DNA of 64,000 bases, taken from contig SCFO01000009.1 in assembly GCA_004078665.1 (NCBI GenBank), forward strand, positions 16,477-80,476. The letters run 5' to 3'. Shown here piece by piece: positions 40,131-50,200 of the stretch. Below the pieces are notes generated by a model. That model was not told the DNA's origin. It ran no database searches and saw only the letters and a program-made list of their open reading frames with translations. The translations under genes were made by a program, and so were the position numbers. The DNA is from Halobacillus fulvus (lineage in GTDB: Bacteria > Bacillota > Bacilli > Bacillales > Halobacillaceae). Position 1 is the first letter of the stretch. Each line of letters begins with the position of its first letter.

Positions 40131-40461
40131 AATGACAGATGCCTAAATTGTAGGCCATGATTTTGACTTGCGAAGCGATCGTCGCTGCCCAAATTAACTG
40201 GTTAACGGTGAGAATCGAGTACCAGCTCTTCTTTTTTGAAAGGACGGTCCTTTTTTTCATTATATAAGCGATCAGTGGTATCGTAAGCAGGCTGAACAGT
40301 AGGGTTAATCCCAGGAAAGCCTGAAAGCCGTCCATCCAGAGAAATTCGTGTGGGAGAGGGATGATCACGGTCGGAATTGTCACGATCGATAGAAAATAAA
40401 ATCCCAGTCCCCACGAGAGGAACATTAAGGCGGAACTGAAGATCAGAGGAAATCGTTTCAA
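40129..40461 (-). CDS. Small multi-helix membrane protein
   Basis: 110 residues from a TTG with AAGGAG eight bases upstream. Three hydrophobic segments (about 7-34, 45-69, 83-103) separated by a basic loop KKRTVLSKKKSW. No family recognised. Separate from the S-box operon downstream by its own terminator. Confidence 0.6.
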   Translation of the reverse strand: MKRFPLIFSSALMFLSWGLGFYFLSIVTIPTVIIPLPHEFLWMDGFQAFLGLTLLFSLLTIPLIAYIMKKRTVLSKKKSWYSILTVNQLIWAATIASQVKIMAYNLGICH

Positions 40462-40544
40462 CCGGTTTGCTCCTTACTTTAATTATTCCGATGTGTTTTG
40501 TCGGGTTAATCGTATAGTACGCGGAAGGGAGCAGAATGTCAAGA

Positions 40545-40991
40545 CTATCCGTACTTCTTCTGATGTTCTTTCTTTTGTTTTAAATAATCTTCGTCTTCTC
40601 GAACTTTGATCCATTTTTCTTCGAAGATTTTAGCGGAGGCGGCTTTCTCATCATCGATGTCCCGGTCGTTGATCTCCCCGTTTTCATCGTACTTTTTCCC
40701 GCCCTTATAGTTGGCGTATCTTCTCGATCTGGTGTATCCCATCTGTAAAAATTTGCGTGCCATATCCATGCCGACGAAATCGTCTCTCTTTTTGTAATCG
40801 AGGTAAAGCTCATATATTTTATCGGACGATTCCTTTGCAATATCGGGCGTTTTGAAACGCCAATGGGGGAGGATTTCACTCTTATAAGGCTCAACGAGAA
40901 GGACGCCCTGCTCCCCGCGCCCTACTCTGTAAAGCTCAGGGTTCTTCCGGAAGTCCGTATGATCAAAATCCAAATCGTAATCAAAACTCAT
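40545..40991 (-). CDS. DUF4385 protein
   Basis: 148 residues from the ATG at 40991 with AAAGGAGACG upstream. FDYDLDFDHTDFRKNPELYRVGRGEQGVLLVEPYKSEILPHWRFKTPDIA is the conserved N-terminal block, and MDMARKFLQMGYTRSRRYANYKGGKKY the second. The C-terminus is a charged helix rich in Lys and Glu. Family function unknown. It begins 23 bases after glsA and may be co-transcribed with it. Confidence 0.8.
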   Translation of the reverse strand: MSFDYDLDFDHTDFRKNPELYRVGRGEQGVLLVEPYKSEILPHWRFKTPDIAKESSDKIYELYLDYKKRDDFVGMDMARKFLQMGYTRSRRYANYKGGKKYDENGEINDRDIDDEKAASAKIFEEKWIKVREDEDYLKQKKEHQKKYG

Positions 40992-41014
40992 GAAACGTCT
41001 CCTTTCCATAAAAA

Positions 41015-41962
41015 CTAGCCGATGCGATCGACTCCGAACATGTTCAGCCCGAGGTCGAGCGACAATTTTTTGACCAATGCTCCTCCTGCGGTGCTGTTTC
41101 CTTTTTTATCAATCGCAGGCCCAATGACACCGATGCCCATCCTTCCCGGAATGGCTCCAATGATGCTGCCGGATACGCCGCTCTTCATCGGAAATCCGGC
41201 TTCGACCGCATAATGACCGGAGGAATTGTACATGCCGGAGGTCATCATGATGGCTTTGACGGTTCGTAAATGATGTGGAGGAATCAAGGGCTCATCTTCT
41301 CTTGGTGAACGGCCACCACGTGCAAGAAACAGACCGACACGGGCGAAGTCATCACAGCACATCATGACAGAATTCATACGAAAATAAAGGTCGAGCGCCT
41401 CCTCGACATCTGTCACGAGCGTTCCTGTGCTCTGCATGAAATAAGCGAGGGCACGGTTGCGGGCACCATTGGCTTTTTCAGCTTCATACACTTCCTCGCT
41501 GATCTGCAAGTCGTCGTTGTCCGTGATATCCTTCAGAAAATCCATATACCGTTTGAAGCGATTTTCTGGACTCTGCCCTTTGATCAAGGCGGAAACAGCG
41601 ATCGCTCCTGCGTTGATCATAGGGTTGAACGGCTTGCTTGTATCGTGATATTCAAGTGAACTGATCGAATTGAAAAAATCACCCATCGGTTCCATTCCGA
41701 CCGCTTGGAAGACGCGGTCTTTCCCAAAATCCTGCAAGGCAAGCATCAGACCGATGATTTTAGAGGTGCTTTGCATCGGGATATATTGCTTATGATCGCC
41801 AGCCGAATAGCATTCCTTTTCAGGTGTAATGATGGAGACGCCGAGCATGTCCTTCATCGTTTCGTCGAACGTGGGGAGGCTCATGTTGACGTTTCCGTCT
41901 GAAGCGAACGGTTTGCTGTCTTCGATGGCTTCTTCAAGATATTCGTTTGTTAATTCTCTCAT
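41015..41962 (-). CDS. glsA: Glutaminase (serine-type)
   Basis: 315 residues, TGGAGGAAATC before the ATG. Beta-lactamase-like fold with the S-x-x-K motif STSK at residues 65-68, then FNPMINAGAIAVSALIKG, NSVMMCCDDFARVG and GFPMKSGVSGSIIGAIPGRMGIGV. Converts glutamine to glutamate and ammonia in the cytoplasm; in halophiles this supplies glutamate as an osmolyte and nitrogen donor, and in Bacillus also acid tolerance. Confidence 0.92.
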   Translation of the reverse strand: MRELTNEYLEEAIEDSKPFASDGNVNMSLPTFDETMKDMLGVSIITPEKECYSAGDHKQYIPMQSTSKIIGLMLALQDFGKDRVFQAVGMEPMGDFFNSISSLEYHDTSKPFNPMINAGAIAVSALIKGQSPENRFKRYMDFLKDITDNDDLQISEEVYEAEKANGARNRALAYFMQSTGTLVTDVEEALDLYFRMNSVMMCCDDFARVGLFLARGGRSPREDEPLIPPHHLRTVKAIMMTSGMYNSSGHYAVEAGFPMKSGVSGSIIGAIPGRMGIGVIGPAIDKKGNSTAGGALVKKLSLDLGLNMFGVDRIG

Positions 41963-42041
41963 CTTTGATTTCCTCCAGTATCATATTGTAAAAGATGTAC
42001 CCTTTTCTGAGACTCTTTTAACTAAATCATCACTTAAAAAA

Positions 42042-42209
42042 GTTTCCGTTATTCATATTAGGTCTAGGAGGGGCGGGAAATAACTCGCTTTCCATGGGCG
42101 GGCGCTGAGCTTCCTCGTCGCAAGCTCCTGCAGGATCTCACCCTGCCCTTCCTCCCATAGGAGTCTCGCCATTTCCCGCCCCTCCTATCCGAGATAGATG
42201 AACGGAAAC
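42042..42209 (-). repeat. Nested palindromic intergenic repeat, copy 3
   Basis: 168 bp from GTTTCCGTT (42042-42050) to AACGGAAAC (42201-42209). The inner arms TAGGAGGGGCGGGAAAT (42065-42081) and ATTTCCCGCCCCTCCTA (42171-42187) are 17 perfect pairs. Orientation as copy 2. It lies between glsA and cydB. Confidence 0.9.
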
Positions 42210-42302
42210 ATCATTTTTAGAACATATGCTGGTTTAAATAATCAATACGAGAACTTGAGTCTCCTTTTATTACATAATCTCTGAAGTCTGGCAGCGTCAA
42301 AA

Positions 42303-42343
42303 AAAAGCTTAAGAGATAAGGATAAACCTTTCTCTTAAGCTTT
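42303..42343 (-). terminator. Intrinsic terminator of the bd-oxidase operon
   Basis: AAAAGCTTAAGAGA / TCTCTTAAGCTTT stem followed by seven T on the minus strand. Confidence 0.85.
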
Positions 42344-42361
42344 AGAGGTTTTCTATACGAT

Positions 42362-43387
42362 TTACTCCTGTTTTAAATAACGGCGGTCTTTGAGGAAGAG
42401 GCGCCAGAACAGGATGAAGGCAGGAATCAGGATTCCGAATCCGATCGCGTAGATGATAAGCATCGGATAAAACGTTGCAGGGCTCGTGAATCCGTCTGCA
42501 ACAGTAAGATCCGGGTAAATCAGATAAGGGAGGTGGGCCCTGCCGTAAGCATAGATCGCCACGCCGTACTGTAAGATGATGGCGATGACAGCCACGCGCG
42601 CGAGCCCCCTTCGTCCATCCTTTTTCTTCACGAAAAGCACGCTGTATCCAATGAGGAAGAAAAGGATCGATAGACCGAACCACATCCATAAGCTCTCGAT
42701 ATTGTCTACAATCCAACTCGCTTCAGCCGGAAAGGTGCCGATCGTCAGGACCGCGATTACGATCGAAACAGGTCCAAGCCATAGCGCATGCCCGCGGAAT
42801 GTATGATAGGCAGACCAATCCTCCGCTTCTTTCGCATAATCCATCAAAAAAATGGCTGATATGAACAGTGCCGTTGATAATCCGAAGGCGATATGCATAT
42901 AGAGCGTTGGATGGGAAAGCAGCTCGCCATAGTTGAGACGCGGATAATCGTCCGTAAAGGACAGAAAGCCTCCAAGCGTAATCGGCAGGATACTGACGAG
43001 TAGCGCTGGAATGATCAATCCGGTTAATCCGGAAGTAATGCGAAGGACTTCCCTATATTTTTTGGCGTGATGTTCAAAGACCATAAACGTCGTCCGAATC
43101 GTTAATAAGAATAGACCAAGGCCAATCGGGACGAGTAAAATGCTCGAAAAAATCGTAGTCGCGAACGGAAAAAAGGTGACAATCGAGACGACGAAAATGA
43201 CGAGAAAGACGTTCGTGATTTCCCACGTCGGGGAAAGAAAACGGTTCGCGATGTGTGAAGCATTGGTGCGGTTGCCTTTCCCGTAGATCATTCCCCAGAA
43301 TCCCGCTCCAAAATCAAGAGAGCCGAGAATGGAGTAGATGAACAACAGGCTCCAAATGATCGTAATTGCAAGCAACGAAGCTTCCAT
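42362..43387 (-). CDS. cydB: Cytochrome bd-type quinol oxidase subunit II
   Basis: 341 residues; GAAGGAGGGCTG before the ATG. About eight hydrophobic segments. YSILGSLDFGAGFWGMI and FLSPTWEITNVFLVIFVV are the CydB N-terminal motifs. It starts one base after the subunit I gene. The size fits B. subtilis YthB-like proteins. This is presumably a second bd-type oxidase, since cydC at the left edge implies another cyd locus. Confidence 0.85.
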   Translation of the reverse strand: MEASLLAITIIWSLLFIYSILGSLDFGAGFWGMIYGKGNRTNASHIANRFLSPTWEITNVFLVIFVVSIVTFFPFATTIFSSILLVPIGLGLFLLTIRTTFMVFEHHAKKYREVLRITSGLTGLIIPALLVSILPITLGGFLSFTDDYPRLNYGELLSHPTLYMHIAFGLSTALFISAIFLMDYAKEAEDWSAYHTFRGHALWLGPVSIVIAVLTIGTFPAEASWIVDNIESLWMWFGLSILFFLIGYSVLFVKKKDGRRGLARVAVIAIILQYGVAIYAYGRAHLPYLIYPDLTVADGFTSPATFYPMLIIYAIGFGILIPAFILFWRLFLKDRRYLKQE

Positions 43388-43388
43388 T

Positions 43389-44726
43389 CTACAGCCCTCC
43401 TTCTTCAGATGCTAAATCTTTGCTGACAGGGTTTCGTTTGAAATAAGAGCGCATGACGAACCCGGTGACAAACAACAGCGTGACGTACAGGGTTAAAAAC
43501 AGGGCAAACAGAAATCCGACACTTCCGGATTTCGTCGCAGCTTCGCCGGTCCTGAGGACATCCGTGATCGTCCAAGGCTGCCGCCCGATACAGCTGAAGC
43601 ACCATCCGGCTTCAATCGCGAGTAAAGCGAGCGGACCACCGGCAACAAAGAGAGCGAGCAGCCAAGGCGGAAATTCCTTTTTCAAAATATGTTTATAAAA
43701 CAAGGCGAATAAGGAGACGACGATCAGCACCGATCCGATGCCGACCATTACATTGAAGAGGATGTGGACGTACAAAGGCGGCCACAGCTCCTCCGGCCAC
43801 TCGTTCAGTCCCATCACTTCTGTATCGAAACGGTCGCCTGCTAGAAAGCTTAACGCATAAGGGATCTCAATCGCGTATTTGACACGCTGGTCTTCTAGAG
43901 ACGTATATCCTCCGATAGACAACGAGGCGTGCGTCGTCGTTTCAAACAGACCTTCAGCCGCGGCAAGCTTTCTCGGGTTGTATTCGTGAAGCATTTGAGC
44001 GGTTTCGTGTCCGTTAATCGCGGTGGCCAAAGACGTAATGGCACCGAAATAAAGAGCGATGGTCAGTGCTTTTTTGTGGTACTGCCGCTCTTTTTGTGAC
44101 AGGTTTTTCTTCAATAATCGTAAAGCGGCAATGGATGCCACCAGAAACGCGACCGTCATATAGGCAGATAACGTGACGTGAATCGCGGTGACGCCGAAGC
44201 TCGGATTAAAGACAGCGGCCCATACGTTAATGTCCGTGACGTCTCCATCCGGTGTGATCCGGAATCCGGCTGGCGTGTTCATCCAGGCATGGACGTCTGT
44301 AATGAGAATGGCCGATGCCGTTGCCCCCAAGGCGACCGAAACGATACTGATGATTCTGAGAGAAGGAGGCAGCCTGTCCCTTGCATATAAATAAATCGAC
44401 ATGAACACGGCTTCGATCAAAAAGGCGAAGATCTCCATTTGGAATGGCAGCGCGATGACCTGACCGACAATTTCCATGAAGTTTGGAAAAAGCAAAGAAA
44501 TCATGACCCCTACGATGGTTCCGGATGCAATCGATACAGCCAATAATATAGCGAACCCTTTCGTCCATCTGCGCGCCATCAAGGCGTAATCGGAATCTTT
44601 TTTTATAAAATAGAGAACTTCCGCGATGATGATCATGACCGGGAGACCGACCCCGATCGTGGCATAAATGATATGGAAGCCGAGGGAACTTCCGAATAAG
44701 GCTCTTGCCATGACGACAACGTCCAT
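43389..44726 (-). CDS. cydA: Cytochrome bd-type quinol oxidase subunit I, noncanonical
   Basis: 445 residues from the ATG at 44726 (AAGGAGGT seven bases upstream; a GTG at 44735 is too close). Haem ligands: His in GSSLGFHIIYA (H19 type), His in VTAIHVTLSAYM (H186 type), Met in FNVMVGIG (M393 type). Acidic pair in FQMEIFAFLIEAVF matches E99/E107. The GRQPW motif is present, but the Glu usually two residues before it (E445 of E. coli) is Cys: GWCFSCIGRQPW. The short Q-loop places it near the cyanide-insensitive or YthA type. It reduces O2 with quinol at the membrane; haem content may differ from true bd. Confidence 0.85.
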   Translation of the reverse strand: MDVVVMARALFGSSLGFHIIYATIGVGLPVMIIIAEVLYFIKKDSDYALMARRWTKGFAILLAVSIASGTIVGVMISLLFPNFMEIVGQVIALPFQMEIFAFLIEAVFMSIYLYARDRLPPSLRIISIVSVALGATASAILITDVHAWMNTPAGFRITPDGDVTDINVWAAVFNPSFGVTAIHVTLSAYMTVAFLVASIAALRLLKKNLSQKERQYHKKALTIALYFGAITSLATAINGHETAQMLHEYNPRKLAAAEGLFETTTHASLSIGGYTSLEDQRVKYAIEIPYALSFLAGDRFDTEVMGLNEWPEELWPPLYVHILFNVMVGIGSVLIVVSLFALFYKHILKKEFPPWLLALFVAGGPLALLAIEAGWCFSCIGRQPWTITDVLRTGEAATKSGSVGFLFALFLTLYVTLLFVTGFVMRSYFKRNPVSKDLASEEGGL

Positions 44727-44922
44727 CAAGCCCACCTCCTTGGATTGTTTAGCTTATTTTTCCAAAGGAGGAGGTTTTTATTCAGAAGAAAAAGTGATCT
44801 GGTGGTTTTTCACTGATTGATTAAATTACAATATATTTTTATTGTTATTCGATAAATAAAGATGTAAAATAAAGGTAACGAGCAAGGTGTTTTTCACTCA
44901 GACGATAAGTTCGATTATCAAC

Positions 44923-44939
44923 GGTTACAATTTGTAACC
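44923..44939 (+). promoter_or_regulatory. Perfect dyad upstream of the lipoprotein gene
   Basis: GGTTACAATTTGTAACC: 8-bp arms around one base, 19 bases before the lipoprotein ATG. Candidate operator; regulator unknown. Confidence 0.4.
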
Positions 44940-44958
44940 TAAATAAGGAGATGGACGA

Positions 44959-45372
44959 ATGCGAAAGTGGCTAATCTTATCAATGGTAGTTCTGATCATG
45001 ATGATGTTGTCAGCTTGTTCGAATCATTCAGTGGAACAGAATAAGGATCGTATGATCTTAACCATCAAAAATAATGCTGACTTTGACTTTTATGCGATAG
45101 AGATCGGCACGGCCGAAACCTATGGTGGGATAAGTAATGCTGATGGCTCAAAAATAAAGAAAGAAGATACACTTAGCAAAGAATACGCTGACCAAGAAGA
45201 CTTTGACTTGGAAGGCGTAGCAATGTTTAATTTTTTTCTGATAGTTGGAGAGGGAAACAGGATCCCGCTGGATAAGGTTACACTTGAATTGGCTCCAAAT
45301 AGAGAATACTTTTTTGAAATCAGTGGAGATTCAATAGATGGAGCACGGTTAAAAAGGGTTGAGGGAGCTTAG
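44959..45372 (+). CDS. Small lipoprotein, unknown function
   Basis: 137 residues, AAGGAGATGG before the ATG. Lipobox LSAC at residues 17-20 after a hydrophobic signal, so the mature protein starts with a lipidated Cys on the outer face. The rest is a single beta-rich domain (ILTIKNNADFDFYAIEIGTAET ... VTLELAPNREYFFEISGDS) that looks immunoglobulin-like. No named family recognised. Confidence 0.75.
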   Translation: MRKWLILSMVVLIMMMLSACSNHSVEQNKDRMILTIKNNADFDFYAIEIGTAETYGGISNADGSKIKKEDTLSKEYADQEDFDLEGVAMFNFFLIVGEGNRIPLDKVTLELAPNREYFFEISGDSIDGARLKRVEGA

Positions 45373-45483
45373 TTTTAACAGAACCGTCATGTTCAATAGT
45401 TCATTAGACGAACCGTTGATTCCTACACACCTACTCATTGGTGATACATGTTACTCTTTTATTATAGAAAGGAGTGGGTGTGT

Positions 45484-45630
45484 ATGGGTCTTTTAATGAA
45501 CGTTATATTTATAGCTGTTATGCTGTACGTCTTTTATCTCGTGGTACGAGTCGCAGTCCGGCATGGCATCGACCAGTCGGAAGTGGGTAAGAAACTCCTG
45601 AAAGATACAGAGCAAAACGATAAAAGGTAA
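45484..45630 (+). CDS. Small single-helix membrane protein
   Basis: 48 residues from the ATG at 45484 with AAAGGAGTGG upstream. One helix (NVIFIAVMLYVFYLVVRVAV) followed by a charged tail ending KDTEQNDKR. Family not recognised. Confidence 0.55.
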   Translation: MGLLMNVIFIAVMLYVFYLVVRVAVRHGIDQSEVGKKLLKDTEQNDKR

Positions 45631-45649
45631 TACATAGTCTTACAAAAAT

Positions 45650-45675
45650 AGAGACCTTCCGAAGAGGAGGTCTCT
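45650..45675. terminator. Bidirectional intrinsic terminator
   Basis: AGAGACCT / AGGTCTCT stem with flanking TTATTTTTT on the plus strand. Confidence 0.75.
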
Positions 45676-46436
45676 TATTTTTTAGCCATCACCATCCATT
45701 CATCGATGGCAAATGATAGAATCCTTTGATCACCTTGTTCAATCGAAAAGTATCGCTTCGCTTCTTCGCTAGCTTCTAAGAAATACTGCTGCACCCTATT
45801 TTTCGTATCGGGATCATCCACTTTTCGTTTCAACCAGTCCTGAAAAGGAAGTCTCTTTTTACGTGGTAACTCTTTTTCGATGTTAAAAGGCTCCATCAGC
45901 TGTTTCCATTCTGAAATATTCAGGGCACGGGCGTGGCTTGGATCGCGCATTTTCTCAAACGTGTTATAAAACGAATCGAGCTCCTCCTGTTCGGGGGCGA
46001 TGTTATCGATCATCAGAAAGCGCCCTGATGGTTTCAGTACGCGTTGGACTTCATGGATGAATAGATCTGGGTTCGGGAAATGATGGGCGGCGATTCGACA
46101 GGTGACGGCGTCAAATGTTCCGTCCAAAAACGGGAGCTGCTCCGCGTCCGCGATCACAAACTGAATGTTGTGAATACCATGTAAATGTCTGGCCGTATTT
46201 TCAAGCATGTCTTTTGTTAAATCCGTCGCGATGACGGATCCGGCGGAACGGCTCAGTTCTTTTGCCACATGTCCGCCTCCTGTCGCAATATCGAGAACTG
46301 TCCAACTTCTTTCAGGCTGGAGCCATTCCGTAATCAGATCCAGATCAGACTGATTCTTATGCGTTGAACTCGTCACATACGCTTCTGTATTTTTTGAAAA
46401 AGAATCGATCACTTTCTGCTTCACCTCATCAGACAT
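45675..46436 (-). CDS. Class I SAM-dependent methyltransferase
   Basis: 253 residues, AAAGGAGAG before the ATG. Motif I VLDIATGGGHVAKELSR, motif II VIATDLTKDMLENTA, FVIADAEQLPF and motif III DAVTCRIAAHHFPNPDLFIHEVQRVLKPSGRFLMID: the UbiE/YcgJ-type small-molecule methyltransferase pattern. Substrate unknown. Confidence 0.85.
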   Translation of the reverse strand: MSDEVKQKVIDSFSKNTEAYVTSSTHKNQSDLDLITEWLQPERSWTVLDIATGGGHVAKELSRSAGSVIATDLTKDMLENTARHLHGIHNIQFVIADAEQLPFLDGTFDAVTCRIAAHHFPNPDLFIHEVQRVLKPSGRFLMIDNIAPEQEELDSFYNTFEKMRDPSHARALNISEWKQLMEPFNIEKELPRKKRLPFQDWLKRKVDDPDTKNRVQQYFLEASEEAKRYFSIEQGDQRILSFAIDEWMVMAKK

Positions 46437-46564
46437 AACGCATCTCTCCTTTCCTTTTATTGTAACTGATTTGAAAGCGTGATTTATTAAACTTCATTGG
46501 TTATTGAATAAAAATGGACTTTAGTATGTGCCTTTCTTTTACTAAAACTAGTTCTACATGTGAT

Positions 46565-46734
46565 GTTTCCGTTCACCTAATCTGGTAAGGAGGGGCGGGA
46601 AATGGCGAGACTCCTATGGGGAGGTAAGGGCAGGCTGAGATCCCGCAGGAGCTTGCGACGAGGAAGCTCAGCGCCCGCCCATGGAAAGCGAGGTATTTCC
46701 CGCTCCTCCATGCTCTTTTATAAGTAACGGAAAC
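46565..46734 (+). repeat. Nested palindromic intergenic repeat, copy 4
   Basis: 170 bp from GTTTCCGTT (46565-46573) to AACGGAAAC (46726-46734); inner arms GGAGGGGCGGGAAAT and ATTTCCCGCTCCTCC. Same orientation as copy 1. It lies between the methyltransferase gene and the ileS leader; 46441-46870 holds no gene. Confidence 0.9.
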
Positions 46735-46869
46735 TTTTTGATGTATCGATCTCAACATTAAAATTTAATAGTGGCAAAGAGTAAAAGGAACATAATCAGA
46801 AAAAAAGGAGCACATTCCAGTATATGTATAGCTTCATGTTCCGATGGCTATCCTGTTAAAAAAGAAATT

Positions 46870-46898
46870 TTGACATCCGAATGATTTCGTTATACCAT
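46870..46898 (+). promoter_or_regulatory. Promoter of the ileS T-box leader
   Basis: TTGACA, 17-base spacer, TACCAT. Confidence 0.6.
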
Positions 46899-46914
46899 AA
46901 GGAGAAAATACGTA

Positions 46915-47157
46915 TATTTTCGTTGACGAGAAGAGTAAGCTTTATTCTGTGTCTCTAGAGAGTCGCTGGCTGGTGGAAAGCGATGACCGCATAGGGCTGA
47001 AGATCATCTCCGAGAAGTTCTGCTGAAATGATTCAGAGTAGGGAGAACCGGCAGCGGCCGTTATCCGCTTGAACCAAGTGCCGTGCATTCGTGTGCGGAA
47101 TATGGGTGGTACCGCGGAATGAACATCCGTCCCTGTTTTTACAGGGGCGGTTTTTTT
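46915..47157 (+). ncRNA. T-box leader of ileS
   Basis: The leader has a GAGAAGAGTAAGC-type stem I start, an isoleucine specifier codon candidate ATC within GAAGATCATC, the T-box sequence GGTGGTACCGCGG at 47105-47117, and a terminator (CCGTCCCTGT / ACAGGGGCGG, 47127-47150) with seven T. Uncharged tRNA-Ile would pair with the T-box bulge and allow read-through into ileS. Confidence 0.93.
47127..47150 (+). terminator. T-box terminator
   Basis: Ten-pair hairpin with TTTT loop followed by seven T; competing antiterminator uses the T-box element just upstream. Confidence 0.9.
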
Positions 47158-47244
47158 GTTTTTACCGGCGCCTCAAGCGGATGTGGATCAGATCATAGTT
47201 CAATGATGGATATAAAAATAAAAAAGGGTAAGAGGTGGAAAGCA

Positions 47245-50200
47245 ATGCGCAGTGTCAATACGAAAGAAGCGGCATTAGACCGCGAAAATCGTGTCAAAGA
47301 TTATTGGAATGCAGAAAATGTCTTCCGTCGCTCGATGAGTGAACGGGAAGGAGAAGAGACGTTTGTCTTTTACGAAGGTCCTCCGACAGCAAACGGTCTT
47401 CCTCACGCCGGCCACGTGCTTGGTCGTGTCATCAAGGACTTTGTCGGACGTTACAAAACAATGCAAGGGTATCAAGTTCTTCGTAAAGGTGGCTGGGATA
47501 CGCACGGTCTGCCGGTAGAGCTTGAAGTAGAGAAACAGCTGGGCATTTCCGGTAAGCAGCAAATCGAAGAGTACGGTGTCGAGAAGTTTATCGAAAAGTG
47601 TAAAGAGAGTGTCTTCAACTACGAAAAAGAATGGCGCGAATTCACAGAATCAATCGGTTACTGGCTGGATATGGATGATCCATATGTGACGCTGCAAAAC
47701 CGTTACATCGAAAGTGTCTGGTATATTCTCAGTGACCTTCACAAACGTGATTTACTCACGAAAGGTCACCGTGTAACCCCATACTGCCCGAGCTGTCAGA
47801 CGACATTGAGCTCTCATGAAGTCGCACAGGGATATGAAGATGTCAAAGATTTGTCTGCGACAGCGAAGTTCAAGGTCAAAGGATCTGAGAACGAGTTCTT
47901 CCTTGGATGGACGACAACTCCTTGGACACTTCCAGCCAACGTGACGCTTGCCGTTCACCCTGACCTTGACTACATCAAGGCGAAGCAAGACGGTGAAGTG
48001 TATATCGTAGCCGAAGCGCTCGCTGAAAAAGTCCTTGGCGAAGAGTATGAAGTCGTTTCCACACATAAAGGTAGCGAGTTCAAAGGCGTCGATTACGAGC
48101 CTCCATTCCCATTCGTCAAGCCGGAACGCGGACACTTCGTTGTCGAAGCGGATTTCGTCAACGCCGAGAGCGGTACAGGTGTCGTTCACATCGCGCCGGC
48201 TTACGGTGAAGATGACTATAACTTAGTGAAAGCAAACAATTTGTCCTTCTTCAACGTTGTTGATGGTCAGGGCCGTTACACAGAAGAGATCGCTCCATTT
48301 GAAGGTCGTTTCGTCAAAGACTGTGATGTCGACATCGTCAAATACTTGGCGAACGAAGGGTTGCTTTTCCATAAAGAGAAGTATGAGCACAGTTACCCGC
48401 ACTGCTGGCGTTGTGACTCTCCATTGCTTTATTACGCAATCGAGAGCTGGTTCATCAAGACGACTGAACTGAAGGATCAATTCATCCAGAACAACCAGGA
48501 AGTCACATGGCACCCGGATCATATCAAGGATGGTCGCTTCGGTAACTTCCTTGAAAACATGGTCGACTGGAACATCGGACGGAACCGTTTCTGGGGAACG
48601 CCGCTGCCGATTTGGATCTGTGATTCCTGTGATCATCAGTACGCACCGCACAGCCAGGCGGATCTTCAAGAAAAAGCGATCGGCGACATTGGCGATGTTG
48701 AACTTCACAAGCCTTACGTGGACCGGGTGCAGCTGAAGTGTGAGAAGTGTGAAGGTACGATGGAACGTGTTCCTGAGGTCATCGACGTATGGTTCGACAG
48801 TGGATCGATGCCGTTTGCCCAGCAGCACTATCCATTCGAAAACCAAGATCAGTTCGAAAAGCAGTTCCCTGCTGATGTCATCTGTGAAGGAATCGACCAG
48901 ACACGCGGATGGTTCTACAGTCTGCTTGCGGTTTCGACACTATTCACAGGAAAAGCGCCTTACAAACGCGTTCTTTCTACAGGACACATCCTTGATGAGG
49001 AAGGACGCAAGATGTCGAAGAGTAAGGGGAACGCACTGAACCCGACGGATCTCGTTAACAAGTTCGGTGCCGATGCTTTCCGCTGGGCACTTCTAGCGGA
49101 TAGTGCACCTTGGAACAACAAGCGTTTCTCTGAGCGGGTAGTTGTTGAGGCGAAGTCCAAAGTAATCGATACGCTCGTGAATACGCACGGTTTCTACACG
49201 CTTTATGCCAATATCGATGGCTACGAATACGATGCGAATGAAACAGGAGAGAAGACGCTGCTTGACCGTTGGGTTCTTTCCCGCTTGAACAGTGTCACAG
49301 GCGTTGTCGGTGCAGCCCTCGACGAGTACGACTTCACGAAAGCAGCGAAAGCTCTTGAGAAATATGTAGATGAAGTAAGTAACTGGTACATCCGTCGTTC
49401 CCGTGACCGTTTCTGGGAAGAAGGGATGACGGCGTCCAAGAAAGCCGCTTACCACACGCTTCATGAAGTACTCGCGCAGCTAAGCAAGCTAATGGCACCG
49501 TTCACGCCGTTCTTGGCAGACGATATCCATCATAATCTGACAGGGGAAAGTGTCCACCTTGCCTATTTCCCTCAAGTGAATGATGATCACGTCGATGCCC
49601 AGCTTGAAGCGGACATGGATGCTGTGCTTCAGGTTGTGGAACTTGCGCGTGGCGTCCGTAACAACGAAGCGATCAAGACGAAGCAGCCATTGTCTGAGCT
49701 GGTCGTCATTCCAGTGAACCCTGAACAAGGGAAGGCGCTTGAGAAATACAGCTCGATCATCCGTGATGAGATCAATGTGAAGGAAGTTGTTGTGAAGCAG
49801 TCTTCTGACGACCTTGTCCGTTACGAAGTGAAGCTGAATTTCCGTGCCGCAGGACCTGTCCTTGGTAAAAATGTCGGCCTCGTGAAAGGCTATCTTGAGA
49901 AACTTTCCGATGAGGAAGCGGCTCAAGTCGTTCAGGATGAAAAAGTCGTCGTTCCTACTGGAGACGGCGACGTTGAAGTCGGCCTCGACCTTCTGAATGT
50001 GGAACGTGTCGCTGATGCTGGACTGTCCATGGGCTCAAACCAAGACTTCCACGTCGTACTCGATACAACGATCACAGAAGAGCTGCGTCTTGAAGGGCTT
50101 GCTCGTGAAGTGATCCGCGTCATCCAGGATGATCGTAAGAAGCAGGATCTTCCAATCGATCTGCGTGTCGATATCGCCCTTGATGGAGATGCAGACATTA

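Noticed and set aside
48223-48846. 207-codon antisense ORF within ileS
   Set aside because: Shadow of the strongly biased codons of ileS; no ribosome site and no recognisable domain.
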